Shown: positions 52,921 through 62,091, numbered from the stretch's first letter. The stretch is DNA of 64,000 bases from Clostridium_AM tanneri (GCF_033659955.1 NZ_JARUJP010000003.1:124001-188000); one strand, 5' to 3'. Translations and numbers: made by a program. Notes: generated by a model from the letters alone, not told the origin.

Positions 52921-52949
52921 TTGACAAAAGCAAAAATTAGTAATATAAT
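52921..52949 (+). promoter_or_regulatory. Consensus promoter of the T-box/argS unit
   Basis: TTGACA (52921-52926), 17-nt spacer and TATAAT (52944-52949): a perfect sigma-A promoter upstream of the T-box leader. Confidence 0.92.
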
Positions 52950-52956
52950 CTGTGGT

Positions 52957-53219
52957 AAACTAAATAACAAATTCATTGAAAAGAAGAGTACTTTTTAAAA
53001 GACCTTAATATTTCAGCGAGCAGGGATGGTGGAAGCCTGTAGGGTATATAAAAAGGAAGAGAGCCTTGGAGAAGCCTGTGAAAAAATTTATTATTAAATC
53101 ACAAGCAGGACGTTAACTGCGTTAAAGTTTTGAGTGGATTAAGGATATAACCTTATCAAAAAGAGTGGTACCGCGGATATAACCCGTCTCTGTATTTAAC
53201 AGAAGGCAGGTTTTTTTGT
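52957..53219 (+). ncRNA. T-box riboswitch controlling argS
   Basis: The leader starts with a GAAGAGTA element (near 52982) and the conserved GAGCAGGGATGGTGGAAGCC of stem I, then CTTGGAG. The antiterminator T-box GAGTGGTACCGCGG lies at 53163-53176, and a terminator hairpin with a T tract at 53182-53219. Uncharged tRNA is expected to bind the specifier loop and the GGNACC bulge and prevent termination. The downstream gene implies tRNA-Arg; the specifier codon was not located with confidence. Confidence 0.95.
53182..53219 (+). terminator. T-box terminator
   Basis: ACCCGTCTCTG pairs imperfectly with CAGAAGGCAGGT and is followed by TTTTTTT; it is the regulated terminator of the T-box. Confidence 0.85.
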
Positions 53220-53315
53220 TTTTAAACAAATACTAAAGACAAAATTAATAACTGAAAGTTAGCAAATAAATTACAAGCTGTTAGCTATTCGTAATTTTTA
53301 AATGGAGGGATAACA

Positions 53316-55007
53316 TTGGATTATAAAAAATTAGTTGCAGAGAGAATAAAAGAAAACGTAGACTTAGAGTTAGATACTATTGAAAAGCTTATTGAGATTC
53401 CACCAAAGGCTGAGATGGGTGACTATGCATTTCCTTGTTTTCAGTTGTCAAAAGCTCTAAGAAAAGCACCAAACATGATATCAGAGGAGCTTAAAGGAAA
53501 AATAAATAAAGAGGGCTTTGAAAAGGTAGAGAATTTAGGACCATACCTAAACTTCTTTGTAGATAAAACAGATTTTACAAAAAATACTATAGAAAAGGTG
53601 TTAGCTGAGGGAGATAGCTATGGCTCATCAAATATAGGAACTGGTAAAAACATATGTGTTGAATATTCATCACCTAATATAGCAAAGCCATTTCATGTAG
53701 GTCATCTATTTACTACAGTTATAGGTAAATCTCTATATCAAATACTTTCTAGTCAGGGATATAATTGCGTAAGAATAAATCATTTAGGAGATTGGGGAAC
53801 TCAATTTGGAAAGCTAATATCTGCCTATAAGAGATGGGGTAATGAAGAAGCTCTAGAAAAGGACCCAATAAAAGAACTTCTTAGAATTTATGTTAAGTTC
53901 CATGATGAGGCAGAGAAAGATTCAGCCTTAGAAGATGAAGGAAGAATGTATTTTAAGAATCTTGAAGAAGGAAAAGAAGAAGAGGTAGCACTATGGCAAA
54001 GATTTAAAGATCTAAGCTTAAAGGAGTTTAAGAAAGTTTATGATACTCTAGGAGTAGAGTTTGATTCCTATGCTGGTGAAAGCTTCTATTCAGATAAGAT
54101 GGATGAAGTTGTAGAAGAAATAGATAGTAAAGGCTTATTAGTTGAAAGTAATGGTGCAAAGGTTGTAATGCTTGATGAGTACAACATGCCTCCTTGTATT
54201 GTAAAGAAGGCGGATGGTGCTACTATATATGCTACCCGTGATTTAGCTGCAGCTATGTACAGAAAGAAAACTTATGATTTTGATAAAAGTATATATGTAG
54301 TTGGAACAGACCAATCTCTTCACTTTAAACAGGTATTTACTACTATAAAGCTCATGGGACATGAGTGGGCAGATTCCTGTAAGCATATACCTTTTGGCCT
54401 TGTAAGATTTGCGGATAAAAAGTTATCTACAAGAAAGGGAGACGTTATCTTCCTTGAAGATTTATTAAATGAATCTGTAGAAAAAACGTTGCAGGTAATA
54501 AATGAAAAAAATCCTAATCTTGAAGATAAGGAAGAAGTAGCTAAGAAGGTAGGTATTGGTGCTATAGTATTTACTTATTTAAAGAACAGCAGAGAAAAGG
54601 ATATAGTATTTGATTGGAATGAGATGCTCAGCTTTGATGGGGAAACAGGACCATATGTTCAGTATAGTTATGCTAGAGGAAAGAGTATACTTAGAAAAGC
54701 AGGAGAAGTTAGCGGAGAAGTTGATTATAGCAAGTTAAATTCTAAGGAAGAGTTTGAGTTAGCTAAATCCCTTGACGGTTTTAATAAGGCTGTATTAAAT
54801 GCTATAGAAAGATTAGAACCTTTTGTGGTAACAAGATATATAATAGAAGTAGCTAAGGGATTTAATAAATTCTACAATGCCTGCAGTATAATGAATGCAG
54901 AAGATGAGGAAATAAAGAAAGCTAGATTAAAGCTTGTAGAGGCTGTTTGTCAGGTACTAAAAAATGGCTTAAAGTTAATAGGGTTAGAAACAGTAGAAAA
55001 AATGTAG
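53316..55007 (+). CDS. argS: Arginyl-tRNA synthetase
   Basis: A 563-residue class I synthetase charging tRNA-Arg. The N-terminal Add-1 domain is followed by the catalytic core with the HIGH-like motif in SSPNIAKPFHVGHL, the KMSKS-equivalent KLSTRKG, and the C-terminal anticodon-binding (DALR) domain ending LKLIGLETVEKM. TTG 53316 has GGAGGG about 7 nt upstream. It is controlled by an upstream T-box and ended by its own terminator. Confidence 0.97.
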   Translation: MDYKKLVAERIKENVDLELDTIEKLIEIPPKAEMGDYAFPCFQLSKALRKAPNMISEELKGKINKEGFEKVENLGPYLNFFVDKTDFTKNTIEKVLAEGDSYGSSNIGTGKNICVEYSSPNIAKPFHVGHLFTTVIGKSLYQILSSQGYNCVRINHLGDWGTQFGKLISAYKRWGNEEALEKDPIKELLRIYVKFHDEAEKDSALEDEGRMYFKNLEEGKEEEVALWQRFKDLSLKEFKKVYDTLGVEFDSYAGESFYSDKMDEVVEEIDSKGLLVESNGAKVVMLDEYNMPPCIVKKADGATIYATRDLAAAMYRKKTYDFDKSIYVVGTDQSLHFKQVFTTIKLMGHEWADSCKHIPFGLVRFADKKLSTRKGDVIFLEDLLNESVEKTLQVINEKNPNLEDKEEVAKKVGIGAIVFTYLKNSREKDIVFDWNEMLSFDGETGPYVQYSYARGKSILRKAGEVSGEVDYSKLNSKEEFELAKSLDGFNKAVLNAIERLEPFVVTRYIIEVAKGFNKFYNACSIMNAEDEEIKKARLKLVEAVCQVLKNGLKLIGLETVEKM

Positions 55008-55020
55008 AGCTTATAATAAT

Positions 55021-55053
55021 AAAGGCAGTGAACTTAGCTTCATTGCCTTTTTA
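55021..55053 (+). terminator. Terminator of argS
   Basis: AAAGGCAGTGAA and TTCATTGCCTTT pair with one G-U and run into TTATAG. Confidence 0.88.
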
Positions 55054-55138
55054 TAGTGTTTGCAAATTCAAATCATTATTATATAATAAAAGGTATAGTA
55101 AATGTAAGCTGTATAAAGAATAATTTGGAGGACGATAA

Positions 55139-55936
55139 ATGCTTATTAGAGAATATACTGACTTTGTTGATATAGATATAAATATATTCAATAGATATGA
55201 GATGAAGAGTGTTGCCTATTATGATATAGAAACTACAGGATTTGATAAAGAGGAAGACAATGTAATACTTGTATCTCTTGGAAGATTTATAGATGAGAAA
55301 AACTTTTCCATCAAGCAATATTTTGCAGAGTCTTTAGAAGATGAGAATGATATTTTATATGAGTTTGGATTAGATTTAAAAGGTTACAATAAATGGTGTT
55401 CTTATAATGGCATAGCCTTTGATGAACCCTTTATTAAGAGAAGAATGGAAAAAAGCAGTATATACTTTCAACCACCTCAGTTTCATATAGATTTGTACAG
55501 ATTAATAAGACCTTACTATAAGCAGTTGGGTATGGAAAGGTGTAACCTTAAGACTGTAGAGAAACACATAGGAATAGATAGAGAAGATCAAATTGACGGT
55601 GGAATAAGTGTAGATATGTATAAGGAATTTTTGGTTACCTTTAATGAAGAACTAAAAGATACTATAATGCTTCATAACTATGAAGATGTTTTAAATTTAC
55701 CTAAGATACATGAGTATATTTATAAAGTTGAAAATAATGACAAGTTGACTAGAGAAGATAGAATTACAGAAAAGCAGCTAAGATATTTAAAGACTTTAGT
55801 GAAAAAGAATAATATACTTTTGGACGTTGAGTTAGATAGAATATCTAAAAAGGCCGCTTCCAGAATAATTGATCATATCTTAAAGGGTTGTAGAGATCAT
55901 GATCAGATTGAAAGTATAATTAGCAATAGCTATTAA
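55139..55936 (+). CDS. YprB-like ribonuclease H-fold exonuclease
   Basis: A 265-residue protein with a DnaQ/RNase H-like (RNase_H_2, YprB) domain. Acidic motifs are AYYDIETTGFD (DxE), YNGIAFDEPFIKRR and the later MLHNYEDVLNLPKIHEY (D in Exo III region), with HIDLYRLIRP between. Such proteins are predicted 3'-5' exonucleases with unknown targets. A C-terminal extension of 60 residues (ITEKQLRYLKTLVKKN) is not assigned. A 44-bp palindrome overlaps its stop. A more divergent paralogue lies at 60529. Confidence 0.85.
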   Translation: MLIREYTDFVDIDINIFNRYEMKSVAYYDIETTGFDKEEDNVILVSLGRFIDEKNFSIKQYFAESLEDENDILYEFGLDLKGYNKWCSYNGIAFDEPFIKRRMEKSSIYFQPPQFHIDLYRLIRPYYKQLGMERCNLKTVEKHIGIDREDQIDGGISVDMYKEFLVTFNEELKDTIMLHNYEDVLNLPKIHEYIYKVENNDKLTREDRITEKQLRYLKTLVKKNNILLDVELDRISKKAASRIIDHILKGCRDHDQIESIISNSY

Positions 55937-55964
55937 CAGTAATTACTGTTAATAGCTATTGCTA
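55921..55964. repeat. 44-bp perfect palindrome over a stop codon
   Basis: Positions 55921-55940 are the exact reverse complement of 55945-55964, with AATT at the centre. It covers the last codons and stop of the YprB-like gene. No strong T tract follows, so it may be a terminator of an unusual kind. Confidence 0.9.
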
Positions 55965-56097
55965 TATTGGCATTTTAGGCATTTTAATTATAATTTCTTA
56001 TTAATTTTGAAACATTATGAATATATTGCATAATTTAACAATCAATATTTGGACTTTTAGGAAAATTAAGATATAATATTACTAAGGGGGGGAATTT

Positions 56098-56481
56098 ATG
56101 ATAAGTAAGATTATGCATTTAAACATAGTGAAGCTAAAACCAGAAGATACTTTAAGTAAGGCTCTAGATATAATGAATGATAATAAAGTGAATGGAGCAC
56201 CAGTGGCTGATGATAATGGTAGATTGTTAGGTATTATTGTTAAAGCAGACATATATAGATTTTTAATGGAAGAGGGTCATTATGACACCTGTCCTATTGA
56301 CTGGGTGATGACAAAAAAGGTTATCACTGCATTTAAAGGTGAGGACATACTAGATATTGCTAAAAGGCTTAGAGAGAATGAAATAGAAGCTATTCCAATA
56401 GTTGACGAAAAAGATAGTATAGTTGGAATAGTTACTGTTGAAGACATTTTGGATTATATTTTAGAAAAAAACAATAAATAG
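56098..56481 (+). CDS. Tandem CBS-domain protein
   Basis: A 127-residue protein made of two CBS domains (about residues 1-60 and 65-125), each with the VxGxPVxD/xAIPIVDExxxxxGIVTxxDI pattern. CBS pairs bind adenosine nucleotides or SAM and sense energy state. As a stand-alone module it has no catalytic partner next to it; its target is unknown. It starts at ATG 56098 behind AAGGGGGGG and ends at a strong terminator. Confidence 0.93.
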   Translation: MISKIMHLNIVKLKPEDTLSKALDIMNDNKVNGAPVADDNGRLLGIIVKADIYRFLMEEGHYDTCPIDWVMTKKVITAFKGEDILDIAKRLRENEIEAIPIVDEKDSIVGIVTVEDILDYILEKNNK

Positions 56482-56484
56482 AAG

Positions 56485-56516
56485 AAAACCCTGTCCTATA
56501 ATTGACAGGGTTTTTC
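56485..56516 (+). terminator. Terminator of the CBS gene
   Basis: AAACCCTGTC (56486-56495) and GACAGGGTTT (56504-56513) form a perfect stem followed by TTC. Confidence 0.9.
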
Positions 56517-56526
56517 TGCTATTTAA

Positions 56527-56667
56527 TTACTCTTTTTTATATCGAGGACAGTGACTGGTACAAGAGCCACAACTGCAGTCGCCAGAGGCTTTTTTCTTAA
56601 CATTTTTATATAAAATATATGCTGCAGATACTACTATAATTGAGGTTATTATTATTTCAACTGACAT
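56527..56667 (-). CDS. FeoB-associated Cys-rich membrane protein
   Basis: A 46-residue protein just downstream of feoB on the same strand, with GGAGGTG as RBS. One N-terminal membrane helix (VEIIITSIIVVSAAYILY) is followed by a basic stretch and the Cys-rich tail CSCGSCTSHCPRYKK. This layout is that of the FeoB-associated Cys-rich family found at the end of feo operons, with a possible role in Fe(II) handling similar to FeoC; function is unproven. The start lies 20 bp after the feoB stop. Confidence 0.9.
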   Translation of the reverse strand: MSVEIIITSIIVVSAAYILYKNVKKKASGDCSCGSCTSHCPRYKKE

Positions 56668-56686
56668 TTTAAACACCTCCAGAAGA

Positions 56687-58450
56687 TTAAAAAATTAAGG
56701 ACCCAATTCTAAATACTATAAAGGATACAATCCAAGCTAGTCCAAATTGGTAAAGTACAGAAAAGGTAGCCATCTTTGTTCCATATTCCTTTTTCATAGC
56801 TGCAACAGCAGATACACAAGGTGTATACAATAGAACAAATATTAAAAAGGTATAGGCTGAAAGTGGCGTAAAGTGATTTAATAAAGTTGTAGATAAATCC
56901 CCACCATAAATTACTCCCATTGTTCCAAGTACTACTTCTTTAGCCATAAGACCTGTTAGTAATGAAACGGAACTTTGCCAATCGCCAAAACCTAAAGGTG
57001 CGAAAATTGGGGCAATGAATTTTCCTATAGATGATAACATACTGCTATTCATTTCTGTCATACCTGAAAAATTAAAATTAGATAGGAACCAAATGATAAC
57101 TGACATGGAAAATATTATAGTTCCCGCTTTCTTTAAAAATCCTTTACCTTTATCCCAAGTATGATCCACAAGATTTTTAAATTCAGGTAATTTATATTCT
57201 GGAAGTTCTATAATAAATGGTTCTTCGTCTTTTTTAAATATAGTATTCTTAAATAAAAGTCCTATAACAAAAGCAGTTACAATTCCTACAGCGTATAGAG
57301 ATAGTATGATAGTTGCTGCTTTTTTCGGAAAAAAGGCTGCTACAAAAGCTGCGTAAACGGGAAGTCTTGCATTACAAGACATTAGTGGAGCTAGTAGGGC
57401 AGTAAGCTTTCTGTCTCTTTCGCTCTCTAAAGTTCTGGCAGACATAATACCAGGAACAGAACATCCAAAACTAATTATAAGTGGTATAAAAGCCTTCCCT
57501 GAAAGGCCCATTTTTCTCATAGTCTTATCCATCATAAGCGCTGCTCTTGCCATGTATCCACTATCTTCTATAAAGGATATTCCTAAAAACAGTGCCAGAA
57601 TAACTGGAAGGAATACTATAACAGAACCTACTCCACCTACAATACCATCAATTAACAAAGAGCTAAACCAAGGGCTTGTAGTCGATAACATAGCTTGTAA
57701 ATAAGGAACTAGGGAATCAGCTACTAATCCATCCAACATATCTGCCAAAGGTTGTCCTACCCAACTGAAGGTGAATTTAAATATTAACACTAATATTGCA
57801 AAGAAAATTGGATAGGCTAGAAATTTATTAAGTACAATTTTGTCAATTTTTTCTGTAATAGAAGTACTATTATTTTTACTATAGGTTAAAGCCTTATTTA
57901 AAACTTTACCTATATAATTGTAGGTTTCCTTCTCGTTTTGAAAATGAAACTTATTATCAATTGAAGTTTTTAAAAAATTGCTCTTAAAGAGCACTTCTTT
58001 CAGTTTATCGATTCCTTTGCCTTTTGTAGCAACTATAGGAACTATTTTAACATCTAATTCTTTTTCAAGAATAGGGTAGTCTATATTTATACCTTTAGAT
58101 TCTGCCACATCTATCATATTTAAAACTAATATAATAGGTTTGTTAAATTCCTTTAACTGAGTTGTAAGGTATAGATTTCTTTCTAGGTTTCCTGCATCTA
58201 CAATATTTATTATAACGTCTGCTTCTCCACCAAGTAGGAACTCCTTTGCTACCTTTTCTTCGTTAGAGTATGTATCCATGGCATAAATTCCAGGTAAATC
58301 TACAATTTTTAATGAATTATCTACAAAACCTTCTTTTTTTTCAACAGTTACTCCAGCCCAGTTACCTACGTACTGATTAGAACCTGTTAAGAGATTAAAA
58401 AGAGAAGTTTTACCTACATTAGGATTGCCAAGCAATGCTGCTGTAATCAT
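56687..58450 (-). CDS. feoB: Ferrous iron transport protein B (second copy)
   Basis: A 587-residue FeoB. The GTPase domain has GNPNVGKTSLFN (G1), DLPGIYAMD (G3) and NMID (G4). The membrane part has two Gate modules with IPLIISFGCSVPGIMSARTLE and GLMAKEVVLGTMGVIYGG. It is shorter than the first copy and only distantly similar, so it is not a recent duplicate. It is the middle gene of feoA-feoB-Cys-rich protein, behind a Fur box. It imports Fe(II) across the cytoplasmic membrane. Confidence 0.96.
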   Translation of the reverse strand: MITAALLGNPNVGKTSLFNLLTGSNQYVGNWAGVTVEKKEGFVDNSLKIVDLPGIYAMDTYSNEEKVAKEFLLGGEADVIINIVDAGNLERNLYLTTQLKEFNKPIILVLNMIDVAESKGINIDYPILEKELDVKIVPIVATKGKGIDKLKEVLFKSNFLKTSIDNKFHFQNEKETYNYIGKVLNKALTYSKNNSTSITEKIDKIVLNKFLAYPIFFAILVLIFKFTFSWVGQPLADMLDGLVADSLVPYLQAMLSTTSPWFSSLLIDGIVGGVGSVIVFLPVILALFLGISFIEDSGYMARAALMMDKTMRKMGLSGKAFIPLIISFGCSVPGIMSARTLESERDRKLTALLAPLMSCNARLPVYAAFVAAFFPKKAATIILSLYAVGIVTAFVIGLLFKNTIFKKDEEPFIIELPEYKLPEFKNLVDHTWDKGKGFLKKAGTIIFSMSVIIWFLSNFNFSGMTEMNSSMLSSIGKFIAPIFAPLGFGDWQSSVSLLTGLMAKEVVLGTMGVIYGGDLSTTLLNHFTPLSAYTFLIFVLLYTPCVSAVAAMKKEYGTKMATFSVLYQFGLAWIVSFIVFRIGSLIF

Positions 58451-58540
58451 CTTATTCCTCCTGTATAAAATATTTTAAAATAGAGAAGTAAATCTCTAAA
58501 TTTATGTTTAAGTATTTTTAAATTATATAGAAAATAAATT

Positions 58541-58759
58541 CTATTTTATAAATATATTTCTGGCGTCTTTTTTACGGATTGCTAAATTAAATCCTCTTAA
58601 GTTTATAATTAGTGGATCACCAAAGGGAGCAGAAGTCTTTAAGGAAACCTCAGTACCTTCTATACATCCTAATGCCAAAAGTCTTTTAGCTAATTTCTCA
58701 TCTCCAACAATATTATCTATTAAAGCTTTTTGTCCTGGTTTTAAATCGCAAATACTCAT
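58541..58759 (-). CDS. feoA: Ferrous iron transport protein A (second copy)
   Basis: A 72-residue FeoA-domain protein (KRLLALGCIEGTEVSLKTSAPFGDPLII, LRGFNLAIRKKDA). ATG 58759 was chosen because GAGGTGA lies 6-7 nt upstream; in-frame codons extend to 58831 but run through the Fur box. It is the first gene of the second feo operon. Confidence 0.93.
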   Translation of the reverse strand: MSICDLKPGQKALIDNIVGDEKLAKRLLALGCIEGTEVSLKTSAPFGDPLIINLRGFNLAIRKKDARNIFIK

Positions 58760-58775
58760 TATAATCACCTCGTAA

Positions 58776-58790
58776 TGAAAATCATTATCA
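58776..58790. promoter_or_regulatory. Fur box upstream of the second feo operon
   Basis: TGAAAATCATTATCA matches the 7-1-7 Fur consensus TGATAATNATTATCA at 14 of 15 positions, 17 nt before the feoA start. It predicts repression by Fe(II)-Fur. Confidence 0.88.
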
Positions 58791-59039
58791 TTTATTGATT
58801 TAATAATAACATTTTTCATTTCTACTGTCAATGGTTTTTTTGGCAGTTAAAGGTAAGAGAATTTATTTATTAACATTTAGTATTAATAGAGAGTATAATT
58901 AATAGTGAAGGCTTTGATAATAATGTAAAGTTATACTATAATATGCTCTACAGAATTGCAAAATAATTTATTCTTTCACAGATATACATGAGCGGAATTT
59001 TAGTATAATATATATTTAATACAAGTAAGGAGGAGTAGA

Positions 59040-59432
59040 ATGTCATCAAAGAGCAGTATTCATAAAAAAGGACAATATATATATAAACCACTAGATAAAA
59101 AGCAGTATGGAACAGTAGAATTTATTATGGATATATACTATCCAAGAATCAATAATAAAAGCGTCAAAGTGGAAGAAGATGTGCAGCAGGCTGTTATGAG
59201 AGCTACAAGTATTTCTTCAGAAACTATATTAATAGAAAGTAGAATACCTTTAGTCCAAGGAGATTTTATAAATTTTACTTTAACGATAGGTGCAAATCCC
59301 TCCTTTTGGTGCTTAGCAAAAGTGAAAAATGTGGAACAGAAGAATAGTCGGTACCATGCTGATTGTGAATTCATTTCTCTAAATATGAATCAAATAAATT
59401 TAATAAAGAACTATTGTATGAATAAACATTAA
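59040..59432 (+). CDS. PilZ-like domain protein
   Basis: A 130-residue soluble protein. The region from about residue 55 (ATSISSETILIESRIPLVQGDFINFTL) to the end (AKVKNVEQKNSRYHADCEFISLNMNQINLIKNY) has the strand order and the C-terminal pattern of PilZ domains. The N-terminal RxxxR motif needed for c-di-GMP binding is not seen. It could be a PilZ protein that does not bind c-di-GMP. ATG 59040 has AAGGAGG upstream. Confidence 0.6.
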   Translation: MSSKSSIHKKGQYIYKPLDKKQYGTVEFIMDIYYPRINNKSVKVEEDVQQAVMRATSISSETILIESRIPLVQGDFINFTLTIGANPSFWCLAKVKNVEQKNSRYHADCEFISLNMNQINLIKNYCMNKH

Positions 59433-59633
59433 AATTATAATTAATATAACCCTGTAAACTTTGCAAAGCTTTTGCATATATTATATTTAATAAGGTAATT
59501 GTAAATATAAATCAAGGAATAAATTCTGCATATATAATAAAACTAATCACATTAAAATGAGATATAATATTAGTTACAAATCAATAGGTAAAGATGAATA
59601 AGAGAAATTAACTGTAGTAAAAAAATGATAAAA

Positions 59634-59695
59634 GAAAGGTAGGTGAAAAGCCTGATTTTAAGACTATACAGCATTTAAAAGTCAGGCATAACATG
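59634..59695 (+). other. Structured leader B: Shine-Dalgarno, hairpin, then start codon
   Basis: GAAAGGTAGGTG (59634-59645) is followed by AAAAG, then a stem of CCTGATTTT (59651-59659) with AAAGTCAGG (59678-59686, one G-U), then CATAAC and the ATG at 59693. Folding would place the SD 11 unpaired nt from the start. The arrangement and sequence match leader A before the hybrid kinase. Confidence 0.6.
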
Positions 59696-60418
59696 ATAAC
59701 AGCAGCGTTTTTTGATATTGATGGTACTTTGTACCGAGAGGGATTAATTGCTGAAGTATTCAAAAAGCTAGTTAAGTATGAAATAATACCTTCTGATAGA
59801 TGGTATAAAGAAGTGAAGCCTGAATACGATAGATGGGATAAAAGGCAGGGGAATTATGACAACTACCTTTTGAAAATGGCAGATATATATATAGAAGCTA
59901 TAAAGGGTCTGCATAAATCACAAATAGAGTTTATAGCTAAAAATGTAATTTCACAAAAGGGAGATAGGGTATATACTTATACAAGAGACAGAATAAAATG
60001 GCATAAGGAAAAAGGACATAAAATTATAACGGTTTCAGGTAGTCCTATAGAGCTGGTGAGGGAGATGTCCTTTAAGTATGGTTTTGATGATTATAGAGGA
60101 GCCATATATGTAATGGATAAAGAAGATATATATACTGGCGAAGTTGTGCCTATGTGGGATAGTGATAGTAAAAGAAAAGCAATTAACGAACTAGTTAGAA
60201 AATATGATATAAATTTAGATGAAAGTTATGCTTATGGAGATACAGCAGGTGATTTTACAATGTTTCAAATGGTAAAGTATCCGATCTGTGTTAATCCTAC
60301 AAAGGAAATTCTTCATAAGGTTTTAGGTGATGATGTTATAAAAGAAAAGATTCAAATAATAGTTGAAAGAAAAGATGTAGTATATAATTTGAAGCCAGAA
60401 TTTATAAAAAACTTTTAA
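59693..60418 (+). CDS. HAD-superfamily IB phosphatase
   Basis: A 241-residue HAD-IB hydrolase. Motif I is FFDIDGTLY (nucleophile Asp near residue 8), motif II is ITVSGSP, motif III is the Lys in KRKAINELV and motif IV is AYGDTAGDF. The fold resembles phosphoserine phosphatase-like and CicA-type enzymes. The likely reaction is removal of phosphate from a small metabolite or lipid head; the substrate is unknown. It starts immediately after leader B. Confidence 0.88.
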   Translation: MITAAFFDIDGTLYREGLIAEVFKKLVKYEIIPSDRWYKEVKPEYDRWDKRQGNYDNYLLKMADIYIEAIKGLHKSQIEFIAKNVISQKGDRVYTYTRDRIKWHKEKGHKIITVSGSPIELVREMSFKYGFDDYRGAIYVMDKEDIYTGEVVPMWDSDSKRKAINELVRKYDINLDESYAYGDTAGDFTMFQMVKYPICVNPTKEILHKVLGDDVIKEKIQIIVERKDVVYNLKPEFIKNF

Positions 60419-60528
60419 AACTGGCATAAGTTTAAATTTTATTTTTATCAATGAAGGGCTTTTCATTGACTATAGAATTAATGCATGTATAATAGAAAAT
60501 GGTGCTATGATGCCCTGATGAGTTTTAC

Positions 60529-61245
60529 ATGATTAATTTAGAAAAGAGTGGTAGAGTGATTGAAAGACATAAAAGTATAAATATAAATGAGACAGTATAC
60601 CATAATTCACTTGAAATAGAAGGGGATGGCAGCATATTTAAAGATGCTCTGTTTTTCGATTTAGAACATTATATATATAGAAAACCTATATGTGTTGGCG
60701 TCTTCGGTTGCTGTTACTTTGACGAAAAAGAAAATATGCTTAAGGTTACACAATACATGATTGAAAATAGAAAAGATGTAAAAAGTATATTAATACTGGC
60801 AAAAAACTATTTTAAATTAATGTCTGATAAGTATGGCAAGAAATATATAATTACTTTCTCAGGAAATAATGATTTTACAGTAATCAATTATCTTTTTCAG
60901 AAATATAAAATTGGATACAATATAGAGGAATACTTTAAACATATAGATCTTCAAAAGCAGTATGAAAAAGAAAAAAATGAACCAATAGGCCTAAAAAGTC
61001 TTGAGAAACAATTTGATATTTTAAGAGATAGTGAATTAATAAGTGGCTCAAACCTTGCCAAAACCTTTAGTAAAATCATTAAAGATGAACAGTATATTCA
61101 CAGAATGCCTGTAGACAAAAAAGAAAAGATATTATTGTATAATGAACAAGATGTGGTAAGTCTATTTCATATATATGTGAATTGGGGAAATGTGGTGAAT
61201 AATGCTTTGTTAGAAGATAACAAAGTGTTGGAAAATGAAAACTAG
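60529..61245 (+). CDS. Divergent YprB-like RNase H-fold protein
   Basis: A 238-residue protein with an RNase_H_2-like core: LFFDLEHYIYRKPICVGVFG (first acidic motif, DxE), ITFSGNNDFTVINYLFQKY, HIDLQKQYEK, GLKSLEKQF and YNEQDVVSLFHIY (last Asp). It is a paralogue, in fold, of the protein at 55139, but only weakly similar. Exonuclease activity is predicted from conserved acidic positions. The RBS is weak, so the start is uncertain. Confidence 0.75.
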   Translation: MINLEKSGRVIERHKSININETVYHNSLEIEGDGSIFKDALFFDLEHYIYRKPICVGVFGCCYFDEKENMLKVTQYMIENRKDVKSILILAKNYFKLMSDKYGKKYIITFSGNNDFTVINYLFQKYKIGYNIEEYFKHIDLQKQYEKEKNEPIGLKSLEKQFDILRDSELISGSNLAKTFSKIIKDEQYIHRMPVDKKEKILLYNEQDVVSLFHIYVNWGNVVNNALLEDNKVLENEN

Positions 61246-61256
61246 AGAATACTAGG

Positions 61257-61292
61257 ATTCAGGTGGAGATTTAATCTGCCTGAATTTTATTA
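61257..61292 (+). terminator. Terminator after the YprB-like gene
   Basis: ATTCAGG and CCTGAAT, with an inner AGATT/AATCT pairing, form a stem followed by TTTATTATTTTT. Confidence 0.8.
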
Positions 61293-61391
61293 TTTTTATA
61301 CATAAGTTTTTCTTTTAAAGTTTTAATAAATAAGGTATCATATAACTGATACAATACCTAATGTATAGGGTTTGACAAGGAGAATGATTTC

Positions 61392-62084
61392 ATGTTTAGT
61401 CCGATAAAAAACACAAAGCTTTATGAGCAAGTAATAGAACAAATTAAGGATATGATTGCAAAGGGAATACTTAAAAAAGGAGATAAACTACCATCAGAAA
61501 GGGAATTAGTAGACCATCTACAGGTAAGTAGAACTTCTATCAGAGAAGCTTTAAGAGCACTTCAAATTATGGGGTTAATTGAATGTAGACAGGGGGAAGG
61601 AAACTTCATTAGTCAGAGCTTTGAACACAGTTTTTTTGAACCTCTATCCATTATGTTTATGCTTCAGGAAACTAATCCTGAGGAAATTATTGAAGTTAGA
61701 AAGGTAATTGAAGTTGAAACTGCAGCTATAGCTGCAAAAAAAATAACTGAAGAAGAGTTAGAGAGCCTGGAAATATTGATAAAGGCCTTTAAAAATTCAA
61801 CAGATGAGAACGATAACGTAAAAATTGATAAGAAATTTCACTATGAGATAGCACAAGCTTCTAGGAACTTTATAATTCTTAATATACTTAATGCTATATC
61901 TTCTCTAATAGATTCTTTTATCAAAGATGCAAGAAAAAAAATTCTTACTGACGAAAAAAATAGGGAGGTCTTGGCGATGCAGCATGAAGAGATTTATAAT
62001 GCTCTTAAAAAAGGTGATTCTAAGAAAGCTGCAGAGGCTATGCGAAAACATCTAGACTTTGCCAATGAATATATGATCAAATAA
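61392..62084 (+). CDS. FadR-subfamily GntR regulator, probable lactate operon regulator (LldR/LutR-like)
   Basis: A 230-residue regulator with an N-terminal GntR winged helix (KKGDKLPSERELVDHLQVSRTSIREALRALQIMGLIECRQGEG) and a C-terminal FCD ligand-binding domain (EVRKVIEVETAAIAA, DKKFHYEIAQAS, HEEIYNALKKGDSKKAAEAMRKHL), whose metal-binding Asp/His residues match the family. It lies before a GlcD fragment and an L-lactate permease, each with a TGGTnnnACCA site upstream, the classic FadR-family operator. Lactate or glycolate is the likely effector. Confidence 0.9.
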   Translation: MFSPIKNTKLYEQVIEQIKDMIAKGILKKGDKLPSERELVDHLQVSRTSIREALRALQIMGLIECRQGEGNFISQSFEHSFFEPLSIMFMLQETNPEEIIEVRKVIEVETAAIAAKKITEEELESLEILIKAFKNSTDENDNVKIDKKFHYEIAQASRNFIILNILNAISSLIDSFIKDARKKILTDEKNREVLAMQHEEIYNALKKGDSKKAAEAMRKHLDFANEYMIK

Positions 62085-62091
62085 ATTAGTT

